Shown in pieces: positions 9,316-18,973 of a DNA stretch of 64,000 bases. Below the pieces are notes generated by a model. It made no database searches. It had not been told where the DNA came from and was given only the letters and a program-made list of their open reading frames with translations. The position numbers and the translations under genes are program-made. Source of the stretch: Cellvibrionaceae bacterium (GTDB lineage Bacteria; Pseudomonadota; Gammaproteobacteria; Pseudomonadales; Cellvibrionaceae); assembly GCA_024707385.1 (NCBI GenBank), contig JANPZW010000010.1, positions 17,195-81,194 on the forward strand. Direction: 5' to 3'. Position 1 is the first letter of the stretch, and each line of letters opens with the position of its first letter.

Positions 9316-10482
9316 ATGTTCGATCAAGACGCACCGGCAGCGGATTCCGCACCCGCCAAAATCAATCTGCTCGGCCTGACCCAGGCCAAGCTCGAAGAGT
9401 TTTTTCTCGGTCTCGGGGAGAAGCGCTTCCGTGCGACGCAATTGATGAAGTGGGTTCATCAGCTCGGAGAAACGGATTTCATGGCCATGACCAACATGAG
9501 CAAGGCGTTGCGAGCCCAGCTCATGGAAGTGGCCGAAATCCGCCTGCCGGAAGTGATACAGCAATTGGACTCCGCCGATGGGACGCGCAAATTTCTGATT
9601 CGCGTCAACGGCGGCAATGCTATCGAAACGGTGTTCATTCCCGATGGTGAGCGAGGCACTTTATGTGTGTCGTCACAGATCGGTTGCTCCCTGGACTGCA
9701 GTTTCTGCGCGACTGGCAAGCAGGGGTTCAATCGCGACTTATCGGCGCATGAAATCGTTGCGCAGATCTGGATCGCGGCAAAATCCTTTGACCAGTTGCG
9801 CGAGAACGGTCCGCGCAGAATTACCAATGTTGTGTTCATGGGTATGGGCGAGCCGCTGTTGAATTTCGATAACGTGGTAGACGCCGTCAACATCATGATG
9901 CACGACAACTGTTACGGCATTTCCAAGCGCCGTGTGACCATCAGCACTTCGGGCGTGGTGCCGGCCCTGGATCGCCTGGGGCAGTTTACCGATGCCTGCC
10001 TGGCGATCTCGCTGCACGCGCCCAATGATGAACTGCGCAACCAACTGGTGCCGCTCAACAAGAAATATCCGATTGCCATGTTGCTGGATTCCGCCAAGCG
10101 GTATATCGAAGGGCTGCCGGACACCCATCGCAAGATGACCATCGAATACACGCTGATCGATCAGTTGAATGATCGGCCAGAGCACGCTCACGAGCTGGCC
10201 GAACTGCTGCGTGACGTGCCGGTGAAAATCAATCTTATCCCTTTCAACCCTTTTTCCCTGTCCAACTACAAACGCGTGAGCAACAATGCTCTGCGCCGTT
10301 TTCAGCAGATTTTGATGGACGAGGGCTACATCACTACGGTGCGCACGACTCGCGGGGACGATATAGAAGCGGCGTGCGGCCAGCTTGCCGGGCAGGTCAA
10401 CGACCGCACCCGCCGCAGTGCCCGCTACATAAATTCACCGGCGCCGGTGGAGGAGCGGGTGAGGATCGTGCCCAACTCCTGA
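9316..10482 (+). CDS. rlmN: RlmN, dual-specificity 23S rRNA (A2503) / tRNA (A37) C2-methyltransferase
   Basis: Radical-SAM enzyme of 388 residues. The CX3CX2C cluster motif is CSLDCSFC (about residue 122), followed by [19 protein letters not shown] and the C-terminal CGQL segment with the mechanistic cysteine are also present. ATG 9316 (MFDQDAP) is preferred over an in-frame TTG at 9283, because homology in the family begins just after it (KINLLGL). The gene is 45 bp after ndk and intact. Confidence 0.96.
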   Translation: MFDQDAPAADSAPAKINLLGLTQAKLEEFFLGLGEKRFRATQLMKWVHQLGETDFMAMTNMSKALRAQLMEVAEIRLPEVIQQLDSADGTRKFLIRVNGGNAIETVFIPDGERGTLCVSSQIGCSLDCSFCATGKQGFNRDLSAHEIVAQIWIAAKSFDQLRENGPRRITNVVFMGMGEPLLNFDNVVDAVNIMMHDNCYGISKRRVTISTSGVVPALDRLGQFTDACLAISLHAPNDELRNQLVPLNKKYPIAMLLDSAKRYIEGLPDTHRKMTIEYTLIDQLNDRPEHAHELAELLRDVPVKINLIPFNPFSLSNYKRVSNNALRRFQQILMDEGYITTVRTTRGDDIEAACGQLAGQVNDRTRRSARYINSPAPVEERVRIVPNS

Positions 10483-10554
10483 AGTCCCGGAAGCAGATGG
10501 CATCTGTCATGCGCCTACAATTTGAATAACGAGAAGCATTGGGAGAGAAGCTAG

Positions 10555-11325
10555 ATGAAAATTTGGTATAGCCGCATTTTTCTGTTTGCCGCCATGATGG
10601 GTTCTCTGGCGAGCTGTGTGACCACCACTAATGTCGCGCCGGTCGATACGAATGCGGCACACGATAAGCGGATCGAGTTGGGCATGAAGTACCTGGAAAC
10701 CGGGAAGCGCGACAATGCGCGCTGGCAGTTCAGTAAGGCTCTGGAGCTGAAGAAAAATTCGGCGGATGCCTACCACGGCATAGCTTTGCTGCACCAGGCC
10801 AATGGTGAGTTGGAGCATGCCGAGGGCGCCTTCAAAAAGGCGCTGCGCAACGCCGACCCCAAAAAATTGTCGCCGATCCGAGTGTCCTACGGGCGCTATT
10901 TGATGGACACCGGCGACGCCAAAGACGCGTGTGATTTGTTCGAAAAGGCCGCGGCTGATTTTGATTACAAGGCGCGTCCGGAAGCGCTGTATCTGGCCGG
11001 TCAATGCGCCCAGAAAACCGGTAACACCGCGCGCATTAAACCGGCTTTCGAACACGCTTTGAATCTCAACGCTCAGTTTGTTCCACCGATGGTGGAACTG
11101 GCGGAAATTTATTTTCGCGAGGGGGAATATGCAAAAAGCAAACGTCTCCTGACGCGGTTTGAAAAAGTGTCCAAGCCCACCCCGGCGAGTTTGTGGCTCG
11201 GCATACGTATCGAGCGGATTTTCGGCAACAAGGATAAAGAGGCAAGTTACGCATTAGCTTTGAGAAATCTGCACCCTTATTCCAAAGAGTATCTGGAATA
11301 TCGGCAAACCCTTGACCAGAAATAA
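10555..11325 (+). CDS. pilW: PilW/PilF, type IV pilus assembly lipoprotein (TPR)
   Basis: 256 residues with a lipoprotein signal peptide (lipobox LASC, Cys about residue 21) followed by tetratricopeptide repeats (for example ALELKKNSADAYHGIALLHQ). It matches the pilotin that brings the PilQ secretin to the outer membrane and multimerises it. The position between rlmN and rodZ is the standard one in gammaproteobacteria. RBS GGGAGAG precedes ATG 10555. The frame is intact, and the gene is separated from rodZ by only 8 bp, so it is probably co-transcribed. Confidence 0.92.
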   Translation: MKIWYSRIFLFAAMMGSLASCVTTTNVAPVDTNAAHDKRIELGMKYLETGKRDNARWQFSKALELKKNSADAYHGIALLHQANGELEHAEGAFKKALRNADPKKLSPIRVSYGRYLMDTGDAKDACDLFEKAAADFDYKARPEALYLAGQCAQKTGNTARIKPAFEHALNLNAQFVPPMVELAEIYFREGEYAKSKRLLTRFEKVSKPTPASLWLGIRIERIFGNKDKEASYALALRNLHPYSKEYLEYRQTLDQK

Positions 11326-11333
11326 GGTTACCC

Positions 11334-12263
11334 ATGTCCGTGATAGAGCAGCCTCCGGCCGACCTCTCGCAGCCTTCCGGTGTCACTTTGCGCAATGCGC
11401 GGGAGCAGGCGGGCCTGACTCTGGACGCCGTCGCCCAGCGCACCATGATTCCCCTGTCGAGGCTGCGCGCGCTGGAAAACGATGATTACGATCGGGTAGG
11501 TGTGGCGACTTTCGTAATTGGATACACGCGTTCCTACGCGCGCTTTCTGGGGATCGACCCGGATCCTCTGGTCCAGGCTCTTGAAGCATCACTGCCACAC
11601 ATCGAACCTTTGCCAGAGCACTCCTCTCCGGTTGCATTGGCTCTGCATGTGCAGCGCAGACCGCGCTCATTGTTCTGGCCCATAGTCCTGGCGGTTGTGG
11701 TCGTCTTAGTCATAGTCGCCGTTATCGGCATCAACACTGCCTCGCTCGTATCATCCAACCCGGCGCCAGCGACCGAGGCGCAGCCCCAGACTTCCGACAG
11801 CGGCACGCTCAGTCTGCCACTGGAATTGGGCGTTGCGGCGCAGTCTGCAACACCTGAGGAGCTTCTGCCGTCGGAAACTTCCGCAGCGGACCCCGCGATG
11901 GAGAAAGCCCTTGCGGATACGGACTTTGCCGGAGCTTCTGCCGCTCCGGTGGAGTTGCAGCAAATACCTCCTGCGACCGCACCTGAGGCAGGCATCGCCG
12001 CCCGGAGCTCAGTCGCCAATACCGCCGACACGCTGACCCTGACCTTTACTGGGGATTGTTGGGTAAACGTGACTGACGCAACAGGCAAAGCTCTGATTGC
12101 CCGCTTGGCCACTTCCAGGGATAATTTGCAGCTTTTTGGTCGGGCACCCTTTGATGTGTTGTTGGGTGACGCGGCCATGGCCGGCGTAACTTTCAATGGC
12201 CGAGTGATTGACACTGCACCGCTACCGGGCCGCAAAGCCAAACGGCTGACGGTGGGTCCCTAG
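11334..12263 (+). CDS. rodZ: RodZ, cell-shape protein with Xre-type HTH
   Basis: 309 residues. An N-terminal cytoplasmic helix-turn-helix (LRNAREQAGLTLDAVAQRT, residues about 20-90) binds MreB. One transmembrane helix (about residues 115-137) is followed by a proline/alanine/serine-rich periplasmic linker and a C-terminal DUF4115 beta domain (LTLTFTGDCWVNVTDATGK). It anchors the elongasome and keeps rod shape. Located between pilW and ispG as in Pseudomonas; intact. Confidence 0.95.
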   Translation: MSVIEQPPADLSQPSGVTLRNAREQAGLTLDAVAQRTMIPLSRLRALENDDYDRVGVATFVIGYTRSYARFLGIDPDPLVQALEASLPHIEPLPEHSSPVALALHVQRRPRSLFWPIVLAVVVVLVIVAVIGINTASLVSSNPAPATEAQPQTSDSGTLSLPLELGVAAQSATPEELLPSETSAADPAMEKALADTDFAGASAAPVELQQIPPATAPEAGIAARSSVANTADTLTLTFTGDCWVNVTDATGKALIARLATSRDNLQLFGRAPFDVLLGDAAMAGVTFNGRVIDTAPLPGRKAKRLTVGP

Positions 12264-12289
12264 CGCGAATCGAATCAGGTAACTGAACA

Positions 12290-13405
12290 ATGCATTTTGA
12301 GTCTCCGATCAAACGTCGCCGGTCGCGCCAGATTATGGTGGGCAATGTGGCTGTGGGCGGCGATGCTCCGATTTCGGTTCAGAGCATGACGAATACCGAA
12401 ACCACCGATGTGGCCGCGACGGTAGCGCAGATTCAGCGCCTGCAGAATGCTGGCGCGGATATAGTCCGTGTGTCGGTACCGACCATGGATGCAGCCGAAG
12501 CCTTCGGCGCCATTCGCAAGCAGGTAAACATTCCACTTGTAGCGGATATTCACTTCGATTACCGCATCGCCCTGCGGGTCGCGGATCTCGGTGTGGACTG
12601 CCTGCGCATCAATCCCGGCAATATCGGTCGTGAGAAGCGTATTCAGGCGGTAGTCGATAAGGCGCGCGATTTGAACATTCCGATCCGCATCGGCGTGAAT
12701 GCAGGCTCCCTGGAAAAGGATCTGCAGAAAAAATACGGCGAGCCGACACCGGATGCGCTGGTGGAATCCGCTCTGCGGCATGTGGAAATTCTCGATCAGC
12801 TGAACTTCCAGGATTTCAAAGTCAGCGTCAAAGCGTCGGACGTGTTCATGGCGGTTGCCGCCTATCGCAAGCTGGCCCAGCAAATTGAACAGCCATTGCA
12901 CCTGGGCATTACCGAAGCCGGTGGTTTGCGCGGCGGTACCGTTAAGTCCTCCGTCGGCCTGGGCATGTTATTGATGGACGGCATTGGCGACACCATCCGC
13001 ATCTCGCTTGCTGCGGACCCGGTCGAGGAAGTCAAAGTCGGCTGGGACATTCTGAAGAGTCTGCGACTGCGCTCCAAAGGCATCAACTTTATCGCCTGCC
13101 CTAGCTGCTCGCGGCAGAACTTCGATGTGGTCAAGACCATGAACGAACTGGAGAACCGGCTCGAGGACATTACCGTGCCTCTCGATGTGGCGGTGATTGG
13201 TTGTGTCGTCAACGGCCCCGGTGAAGCGAAAGAGGCAGATATAGGTCTTGCCGGCGGTACACCGCGCAATCTCGTATATGTCGACGGTGAGCCGAAAGAC
13301 AAATTCGACAACGAACATCTGGTCGATCAACTCGAACAGCTGATTCGCGCCAAGGCGGCCGCCAAAGCCGAACGGGAAAAAGATCTGATCGCCAAAGCGA
13401 TCTGA
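12290..13405 (+). CDS. ispG: IspG (GcpE), 4Fe-4S HMBPP synthase
   Basis: 371 residues, normal length. It catalyses the penultimate MEP-pathway step, reducing MEcPP to HMBPP. The 4Fe-4S ligands are visible as CPSC (about residue 270) and the third cysteine in [10 protein letters not shown]. The N-terminal TIM-barrel motif [12 protein letters not shown] is also clear. As a 4Fe-4S enzyme it is a client of the suf system at the left end of the window. Intact, 26 bp after rodZ. Confidence 0.97.
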   Translation: MHFESPIKRRRSRQIMVGNVAVGGDAPISVQSMTNTETTDVAATVAQIQRLQNAGADIVRVSVPTMDAAEAFGAIRKQVNIPLVADIHFDYRIALRVADLGVDCLRINPGNIGREKRIQAVVDKARDLNIPIRIGVNAGSLEKDLQKKYGEPTPDALVESALRHVEILDQLNFQDFKVSVKASDVFMAVAAYRKLAQQIEQPLHLGITEAGGLRGGTVKSSVGLGMLLMDGIGDTIRISLAADPVEEVKVGWDILKSLRLRSKGINFIACPSCSRQNFDVVKTMNELENRLEDITVPLDVAVIGCVVNGPGEAKEADIGLAGGTPRNLVYVDGEPKDKFDNEHLVDQLEQLIRAKAAAKAEREKDLIAKAI

Positions 13406-13421
13406 CATACGGGAATTCACT

Positions 13422-14699
13422 TTGAAACAGATTCAATCCGTTAAAGGAATGGACGACTTGTTGCCGGAGAATGCCCCGGCGTGGCAGTACGTGGAAGCCT
13501 CGATTGCAGAAGTTGCCGAACGCTACGGCTATCGTGAGATACGTTTTCCGATACTGGAGCAGACCGAACTGTTCAAGCGCAGTATCGGCGAGGTGACCGA
13601 CATAGTTGAGAAGGAGATGTACACCTTCGACGACCGCAATGGCCTGAGCCTGACACTGCGCCCCGAGGGCACCGCGAGCTGTGTTCGCGCCGCTGAAGAG
13701 CACGGTCTGCTGTATAACCAGACGCAAAAGCTTTGGTACACGGGCCCCATGTTCCGGTACGAAAAACCGCAGAAAGGCCGTCTGCGACAATTTCACCAGT
13801 TTGGCTTCGAAGCGTTCGGCATGGCTGGACCCGATGTGGATGCGGAATTGCTCATCATGCTGGCCCGTTTGTGGCGGGAGCTGGGCATTCTCGAACACGT
13901 GGAATTGCAAGTGAACAACCTTGGCACCAGCGAGGCTCGCGGGCGTTTCCGCGCAGATCTCGTGGCTTATTTGGAAGCGCGTGCCGACAGCCTGGACGAG
14001 GACAGCAGGCGCCGTCTTGCCACTAATCCGCTGCGGATTCTCGACAGCAAAGTCGCCAGTACCCAGGCTTTATTGGACGGCGCGCCGTCGCTGACGGATT
14101 ATTTAGACGATCAGTCGCGGGCGCATTTTGCCGGACTCTGCGAGTTCCTCGACTCTGCGAGCGTCAGTTACAGCGTCAATCCCCGCCTGGTGCGCGGCCT
14201 GGATTACTACAGCAACACCGTATTCGAGTGGGTGACCACGAAACTCGGTGCCCAGGGGACGGTCTGTGCCGGCGGCAGATATGACGGGCTGGTCGAGCAA
14301 CTCGGTGGCAAGCCCACTCCTGCGGTGGGATGTGCCATGGGCATTGAGCGACTGGTCTTATTGCTGCGGGAATTGGAGGTGATCCCCGGGTCGGTGAACG
14401 ATTCCGTGGATGTTTACCTAGTTGCCGTGGGCGATGTGCAAACGCGGGCATTGGCCCTGGCGGAGAGCCTGCGCACGGAATTGCCTTACTTGCGCCTTGT
14501 GACTCATATGGGCGGAGGCTCTTTCAAATCGCAAATGAAAAAAGCCGACAAAAGTGGGGCTCAATTGGCGCTTATTCTCGGTGAGGATGAGGCAGCCAAG
14601 GGCGAAGTCGGCATCAAACCTCTGCGCACCGACGCAGAACAGCAGCAGGTTCCCCAGGCGCAGGTGGCATGTGCTGTAAAGGGCCTGTTGGATCTTTAG
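13422..14699 (+). CDS. hisS: Histidyl-tRNA synthetase
   Basis: Class II aminoacyl-tRNA synthetase of 425 residues. Motif 2 region [11 protein letters not shown] and histidine-specific motifs [15 protein letters not shown] and [14 protein letters not shown] are present; the C-terminal anticodon-binding domain is complete. The start is TTG 13422 (translated [15 protein letters not shown]), 16 bp after the ispG stop; no ATG lies near enough to keep the conserved N-terminus. Intact. Confidence 0.96.
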   Translation: MKQIQSVKGMDDLLPENAPAWQYVEASIAEVAERYGYREIRFPILEQTELFKRSIGEVTDIVEKEMYTFDDRNGLSLTLRPEGTASCVRAAEEHGLLYNQTQKLWYTGPMFRYEKPQKGRLRQFHQFGFEAFGMAGPDVDAELLIMLARLWRELGILEHVELQVNNLGTSEARGRFRADLVAYLEARADSLDEDSRRRLATNPLRILDSKVASTQALLDGAPSLTDYLDDQSRAHFAGLCEFLDSASVSYSVNPRLVRGLDYYSNTVFEWVTTKLGAQGTVCAGGRYDGLVEQLGGKPTPAVGCAMGIERLVLLLRELEVIPGSVNDSVDVYLVAVGDVQTRALALAESLRTELPYLRLVTHMGGGSFKSQMKKADKSGAQLALILGEDEAAKGEVGIKPLRTDAEQQQVPQAQVACAVKGLLDL

Positions 14700-14788
14700 T
14701 GGCAAGGGCTTTTGCCCTCGGAAATTCAATGACCAGAGGCCTTTGTGCTTCAAATTAAGCAAACAAACAAAATAACAGGAGAGCCAAA

Positions 14789-15541
14789 GTGGCCGCACAT
14801 TTGACAGAAGAAGAACAGATTGAAGCCCTCAAACGCTGGTGGAAAGACTACGGCACCGTCGTATTGATCGCCGCCGTTGTCGGCCTCGGCGGCTTTTTTG
14901 CGTGGAACCTGTACAAGAGCCACCAAGTGAAAAGCTCCGGTGAGTCCGCCTCCGTTTACGAAAAACTCGCGTCCGCCATGACCGAGTTCGACGATGGCGC
15001 TTCAGAAGAACAAACGGCCAAGATAAAACAATTGGCAAACGATGTGATCGCGCATAGCTCGTCCGGCCTCTACGCAGATTTTGCCGCGCTTTACCTGGCC
15101 AAATTGGCGGTGCAACAGCAGGACTACGCAGCGGCCAGGACACATCTGGAAAAAGTGAGCGGCCAGGGTGCCAACGAATCGGTCAAGGAATTGGCGCGAC
15201 TGCGTCTTGCCCGCGTATTGGCGGCTACTGGTGAGACAGAGCAGGCTTTGAATATGTTGTCCGTCAAGGCATCGACTGCCTATGCAGCTGCCTATGCGGA
15301 GGCAAAAGGGGATGTGTTGTTGTCCCTGCAGCGTTTGGTAGAAGCTCGGACATCCTATGAAGCGGCGCTCCAGGCTATGGGCACTAACCAGCCAATGCGT
15401 CGCAATCTGGTGCAATTGAAAATCGACAATACCCGCACTTCGAGTGACGAGCCCGCAATCCTGCCGGCCCCCGTCAATCCTCATGGCAATTTGTCGAACC
15501 CGCATGCAACAGGTGCTGCGGCAGCGGCGGAGGGTGTTTGA
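14789..15541 (+). CDS. yfgM: YfgM family, TPR membrane protein
   Basis: 250 residues. Short cytoplasmic N-terminus (TEEEQIEALKRWWKDYG), one transmembrane helix (about residues 24-43) and a periplasmic TPR domain. In E. coli YfgM is a chaperone-like partner of PpiD at the Sec translocon. The start is GTG 14789 behind AGGAGA. The C-terminal end overlaps bamB (TGATG). Order hisS-yfgM-bamB-der is conserved. The last 30 residues (PVNPHGNLSNP, then AAAAAEGV) look disordered. Confidence 0.9.
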   Translation: MAAHLTEEEQIEALKRWWKDYGTVVLIAAVVGLGGFFAWNLYKSHQVKSSGESASVYEKLASAMTEFDDGASEEQTAKIKQLANDVIAHSSSGLYADFAALYLAKLAVQQQDYAAARTHLEKVSGQGANESVKELARLRLARVLAATGETEQALNMLSVKASTAYAAAYAEAKGDVLLSLQRLVEARTSYEAALQAMGTNQPMRRNLVQLKIDNTRTSSDEPAILPAPVNPHGNLSNPHATGAAAAAEGV

Positions 15542-16767
15542 TGACTTTGCGCCGTTCTTTGGCTGCGGTTTGTTGCCTGAGTGCCTTGCTGGTTGGTTGT
15601 AGCAGCGTCAAAGAAGAGCTGAAGCCGGTCAAACTCGAGCCGATTCGGGCTCAGTACAAATTCGTCCGCGAGTGGCGCAAGGAGACTGGCGCGGGCCAGG
15701 ATGCGCGTTACGCGCGCCTCCAGCCGGCCTATGTCGACGGGATTTTTTATACCGTGGATGTCGGCGGTGAATTGGGTGCTTGGCGGCGCGAAGACGGTAA
15801 ACGTCTGTGGCGCAGCGACCTTAAAACCGCCATTGGCAGCGGTGTAGGCGTCGCCAATGGGCTGGGATTCGTTGGCACTCTGGATGGTCGGGTTATTGCT
15901 TATGATCTCGCCAACGGGCAGCAAAAGTGGCAGGCCAAGGCTAGCAGCGAGGTGATGGCGATCCCTCAGTCCAACGGCCGGGTAGTGGTCACCCAGGCGA
16001 TTGACGGGCGCGTCTTTGCGTTTGCTTTTGAAGATGGTCGCCAGCTGTGGAATTACGATCACCCAGTGCCGGTGCTCAGTCTGCGCTCCAACGCCAGCCC
16101 CCTGGTGGTTCAGGATACGGCGATGGTGGCGTTTGATAACGGCCAGATACTGAATTTCGATTGCAACACCGGACAGCTGCGCTGGAGTGCGCGGGTAGGG
16201 CAGCCGCAGGGGAAAACGGAGCTTGATCGTCTGGTGGATATAGATGCGTCACCCATGGAGCTGGGGCCGTACATTTATGCCGCCGGCTACAATTCGCGAC
16301 TGGTGGCCATTGCCAAGGGCACCGGGCGAATCGCCTGGGCTCAGGATGTCTCCACCGCGCAAAATCTCGCCGGTGTCGACAACCGAATTTTGGTGAGCGA
16401 CGCCAATAGCCACGTGAAGGTCTTCGACGCCATTAATGGCACCTTGATCTGGGAAAACAAGGATCTGCACCGGCGCGGACTAAGCGCACCAGCAGTTTAT
16501 GACGGCATGGTGGTGGTGGTTGACCAGACCGGCTATCTGCATGGACTGTCTCTTGAGGATGGCACCCAGGTGGCGCGCACCCGCATTGGCGATCAAGCTG
16601 TTTTCTCCCAGCCATTGGTTATTGATGACACCTTGTTTTTGCTGGACAAGAGCGGTGCGCTCATGGCGTACGACACCAAGAAAGCCGACCCGTCGATGGC
16701 AATTTGGGATATGCCATCCAATCGCCATAAAGGCGCCATCTCCACTAAACCCACCGGGGTCAAATAA
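15541..16767 (+). CDS. bamB: BamB, outer-membrane protein assembly lipoprotein
   Basis: About 408 residues. Signal peptide with lipobox LVGC (Cys about residue 20), followed by an eight-bladed beta-propeller of PQQ-type repeats ([35 protein letters not shown]). It is a subunit of the BAM complex that inserts beta-barrel proteins into the outer membrane. ATG 15541 overlaps the yfgM stop. der follows after 5 bp. Confidence 0.95.
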   Translation: MTLRRSLAAVCCLSALLVGCSSVKEELKPVKLEPIRAQYKFVREWRKETGAGQDARYARLQPAYVDGIFYTVDVGGELGAWRREDGKRLWRSDLKTAIGSGVGVANGLGFVGTLDGRVIAYDLANGQQKWQAKASSEVMAIPQSNGRVVVTQAIDGRVFAFAFEDGRQLWNYDHPVPVLSLRSNASPLVVQDTAMVAFDNGQILNFDCNTGQLRWSARVGQPQGKTELDRLVDIDASPMELGPYIYAAGYNSRLVAIAKGTGRIAWAQDVSTAQNLAGVDNRILVSDANSHVKVFDAINGTLIWENKDLHRRGLSAPAVYDGMVVVVDQTGYLHGLSLEDGTQVARTRIGDQAVFSQPLVIDDTLFLLDKSGALMAYDTKKADPSMAIWDMPSNRHKGAISTKPTGVK

Positions 16768-16772
16768 ACTTC

Positions 16773-18311
16773 ATGGTTCCTGTTATCGCCCTGGTTGGCC
16801 GTCCCAATGTCGGCAAATCCACCTTGTTCAACTGCCTCACGAAATCCAGGGATGCCCTGGTGGCGGATTTTGCCGGCCTGACCCGCGACCGTAAATATGG
16901 CGATGTGATTTTTCGCGAGCGCAAATTCATCGCCATAGATACCGGCGGTTTGAGCGGTGAGAACGACGGCATCGATATGGTGATGGCGGAACAGGCGCGC
17001 CAGGCGATCAGCGAGTCCGACGTGGTTGTTTTTCTGGTCGACAGTCGCGACGGTCTCACGGCGGCGGATCAGCAGATCGCGCAGTACCTGCGTACGCAAA
17101 AAAAACCGACTCTGTTGGTGGCCAATAAGATTGATGGCCAGCAGCCGGATGTGGCGGCGGCACCATTTTTTGAGTTGGGTCTTGGCGAAGTTCATGGTAT
17201 TGCCGCCGCCCACGGCCGCGGCATTAACTTGTTAATGGATGAGGTTTGCAATCTTCTCCCGCTCGAAGAAGGAGAAGAGGAAGGCGCGCTGAGTGAGACG
17301 GAGAGCGGGATTAAGATCGCTGTGGTCGGGCGTCCTAATGTTGGCAAATCCACCTTGGTCAATCGCATGCTCGGCGAGGATCGCGTTGTGGTGTTCGACA
17401 TGCCCGGCACCACGCGCGACAGTATTTACATCCGCTACGAGCGCCACGGCAAGCCGTACACGCTGATTGATACCGCCGGTATCCGTCGGCGCAAGAATAT
17501 TTCTCTGACGGTGGAAAAATTCTCCATCGTCAAAACACTGCAAGCGATCGAAGATGCAAATGTCGTTATTTTATTGATCGATTCGCAAGAAGGGCTGGTC
17601 GATCAGGATCTGCATTTGATGGGGCAGGTGATCGATGCCGGCCGCGCGTTGGTGGTCGCTCTGAATAAATGGGACGGTCTTGAAGATGACCATAAAACCT
17701 ATTTGAAAGTGGAGCTTGAGCGCCGTCTGCGCTTCGTCGATTTTGCCGATATTCATTTTATTTCCGCTTTGCACGGCACTGGTGTCGGCCTGCTGTATCA
17801 ATCCGTGGAAAAGGCTTATCAGGCAGCGACGGAAAAATTCTCCACCAATTTTCTGACGAAAGTTCTTGATGATGCTGTCACCACACACCAACCGCCATTG
17901 GTGCGCGGGCGCCGTATCAAGCTCCGTTACGCTCACCCCGGCGGCCATAATCCTCCTATCATTGTTATTCACGGCAACCAGACCGAAGACGTTCCCAATC
18001 ACTACGTGAAATATCTGGAAAAAACCTTCCGCAAAGCTTTGGACCTGCACGGCACTCCCATCCGCATAGAATTCAAAAGCGGCGATAACCCCTACGCCGG
18101 CAAGCGCAACAAGCTCACTCAGCGGCAGGTGGAAAAGAAACGCCGCATGATGAAGTTTGTGAAAAAGAAAAAAGTAACCAACAAAAAACGGCTTGAATAT
18201 TCGCCCCAAACTGCGGAATACCGTGTTTATCAACACGGTATTGACTTGACGGCGAAGGGGGGAGTACTTAAAATCGCCACCCAATTCGCAGGGCCCTGGA
18301 TTTCGCTTTAG
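16773..18311 (+). CDS. der: Der (EngA), double-GTPase ribosome biogenesis factor; last ~35 residues doubtful
   Basis: Two G domains in tandem, each with GRPNVGKST (residues about 8 and 183), and a C-terminal KH-like domain. It acts in 50S subunit maturation. As written the product is 512 residues, longer than usual, and its tail runs through a strong promoter at 18246-18274. If one A is missing in an A run (18168-18173 or 18184-18189), the protein would end at TGA 18194-18196 with a short lysine-rich tail, which is more typical. I judge the true end to be about 18196, given the many homopolymer errors here. Confidence 0.93.
   Translation: MVPVIALVGRPNVGKSTLFNCLTKSRDALVADFAGLTRDRKYGDVIFRERKFIAIDTGGLSGENDGIDMVMAEQARQAISESDVVVFLVDSRDGLTAADQQIAQYLRTQKKPTLLVANKIDGQQPDVAAAPFFELGLGEVHGIAAAHGRGINLLMDEVCNLLPLEEGEEEGALSETESGIKIAVVGRPNVGKSTLVNRMLGEDRVVVFDMPGTTRDSIYIRYERHGKPYTLIDTAGIRRRKNISLTVEKFSIVKTLQAIEDANVVILLIDSQEGLVDQDLHLMGQVIDAGRALVVALNKWDGLEDDHKTYLKVELERRLRFVDFADIHFISALHGTGVGLLYQSVEKAYQAATEKFSTNFLTKVLDDAVTTHQPPLVRGRRIKLRYAHPGGHNPPIIVIHGNQTEDVPNHYVKYLEKTFRKALDLHGTPIRIEFKSGDNPYAGKRNKLTQRQVEKKRRMMKFVKKKKVTNKKRLEYSPQTAEYRVYQHGIDLTAKGGVLKIATQFAGPWISL
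18246..18274 (+). promoter_or_regulatory. Strong sigma70 promoter upstream of the rimP operon
   Basis: TTGACG (18246-18251), 17-bp spacer, TAAAAT (18269-18274); predicted transcription start about 18281. Five of six bases match consensus in each box and the spacing is optimal. It lies inside the apparent tail of der, which argues that der ends earlier. It drives the leader RNA and, past two terminators, rimP-nusA-infB. Confidence 0.75.
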
Positions 18312-18385
18312 CGGGTCCGCACAGCTTCGGCTTGGGTCTTAGCGCCAACGGTAGTAAGCAGGTGCCCCTTTATGGGGTTTTTTAT
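18281..18385 (+). ncRNA. Structured leader RNA ending in a terminator, upstream of rimP
   Basis: About 100 nt between the promoter at 18246 and an intrinsic terminator (CCCC, loop TTTAT, GGGG, then six T; about 18364-18382). The 5' part can pair GGGCC (about 18291) with GGTCC (about 18315) around a small CGC/GCG hairpin, followed by an AGC-UUCG-GCU tetraloop hairpin. I see no open frame with a ribosome site. It may be a free small RNA or an attenuating leader of the rimP-nusA-infB operon, comparable in idea to the rimP leader described in some gammaproteobacteria. It is not the 4.5S RNA, whose conserved GGAAG core is missing. Confidence 0.5.
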
Positions 18386-18449
18386 TATCTGGGTGGCGTT
18401 GCGCAGGACATGTCCGTAACCGTCGTGCGGTGCGCCGCCCCGGTTAGAG

Positions 18450-18477
18450 TGTGAAATGGGCTTCGAGCCCATTTTTT
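18450..18477 (+). terminator. Second intrinsic terminator just before rimP
   Basis: AATGGGCTTCGAGCCCATTTTTT: seven-to-eight base stem closed by TTCG, followed by six T, ending only about 20 bp before the rimP ATG. Two terminators in series after one promoter suggest attenuation of the operon. Confidence 0.75.
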
Positions 18478-18497
18478 GTTTCTGTATGGTGTTATTT

Positions 18498-18953
18498 ATG
18501 GCTTCTATCCAGGAGCGTTTAACTGAAATGTTTGAACCTGTGGCATCTGCGCTCGGTTGTGAGCTGTGGGGCGTGGAGTATATGGCGCAGGGGCGCCGTG
18601 CTTTGCTGCGGGTATACATCGATAAGGAAGAGGGAATTGGCGTGGAAGATTGTGAGCGCGTCAGTCGCCAAGTGAGCAGTGTGCTCGACGTGGAAGATCC
18701 GATCCAATCGGAATACACGCTGGAAGTGTCGTCACCAGGTATGGATCGTCCTTTGTTCAAACTGAAGCAGTTCGAAGCCAGTGTGGGTGAAGTCCTGGCG
18801 GTGCGGCTGCGTTTGCCATTTGAAGGGCGGCGCAAGTTTACCGGACTGTTGAAAGGGGTCGAGAACGAGGAGATCGTGCTCGAAGTGGACAACGAAGAAT
18901 ACGTACTGCCTTACGAGTCGATCGATAAGGCGAATATTGTTCCTCAGTTCTGA
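18498..18953 (+). CDS. rimP: RimP, ribosome maturation factor
   Basis: 151 residues needed for 30S assembly. Family features visible are the N-terminal LGCELWGVEY segment, VEDCERVSRQ, and YTLEVSSPGMDRPLF in the middle, with the C-terminal SH3-like domain. ATG 18498 (MASIQERL) fits the family; an in-frame ATG at 18486 exists. Neither has a clear Shine-Dalgarno sequence, which is unusual and fits control through the two upstream hairpins. First gene of the rimP-nusA-infB-rbfA-truB-rpsO-pnp series. Confidence 0.95.
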   Translation: MASIQERLTEMFEPVASALGCELWGVEYMAQGRRALLRVYIDKEEGIGVEDCERVSRQVSSVLDVEDPIQSEYTLEVSSPGMDRPLFKLKQFEASVGEVLAVRLRLPFEGRRKFTGLLKGVENEEIVLEVDNEEYVLPYESIDKANIVPQF

Positions 18954-18973
18954 GGTAGTGCAGAGGCATTTTC

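Noticed and set aside
18281..18385. 4.5S (SRP) RNA or a tRNA gene
   Set aside because: No GGAAG/GCAGCC core of SRP RNA and no cloverleaf or T-loop consensus.
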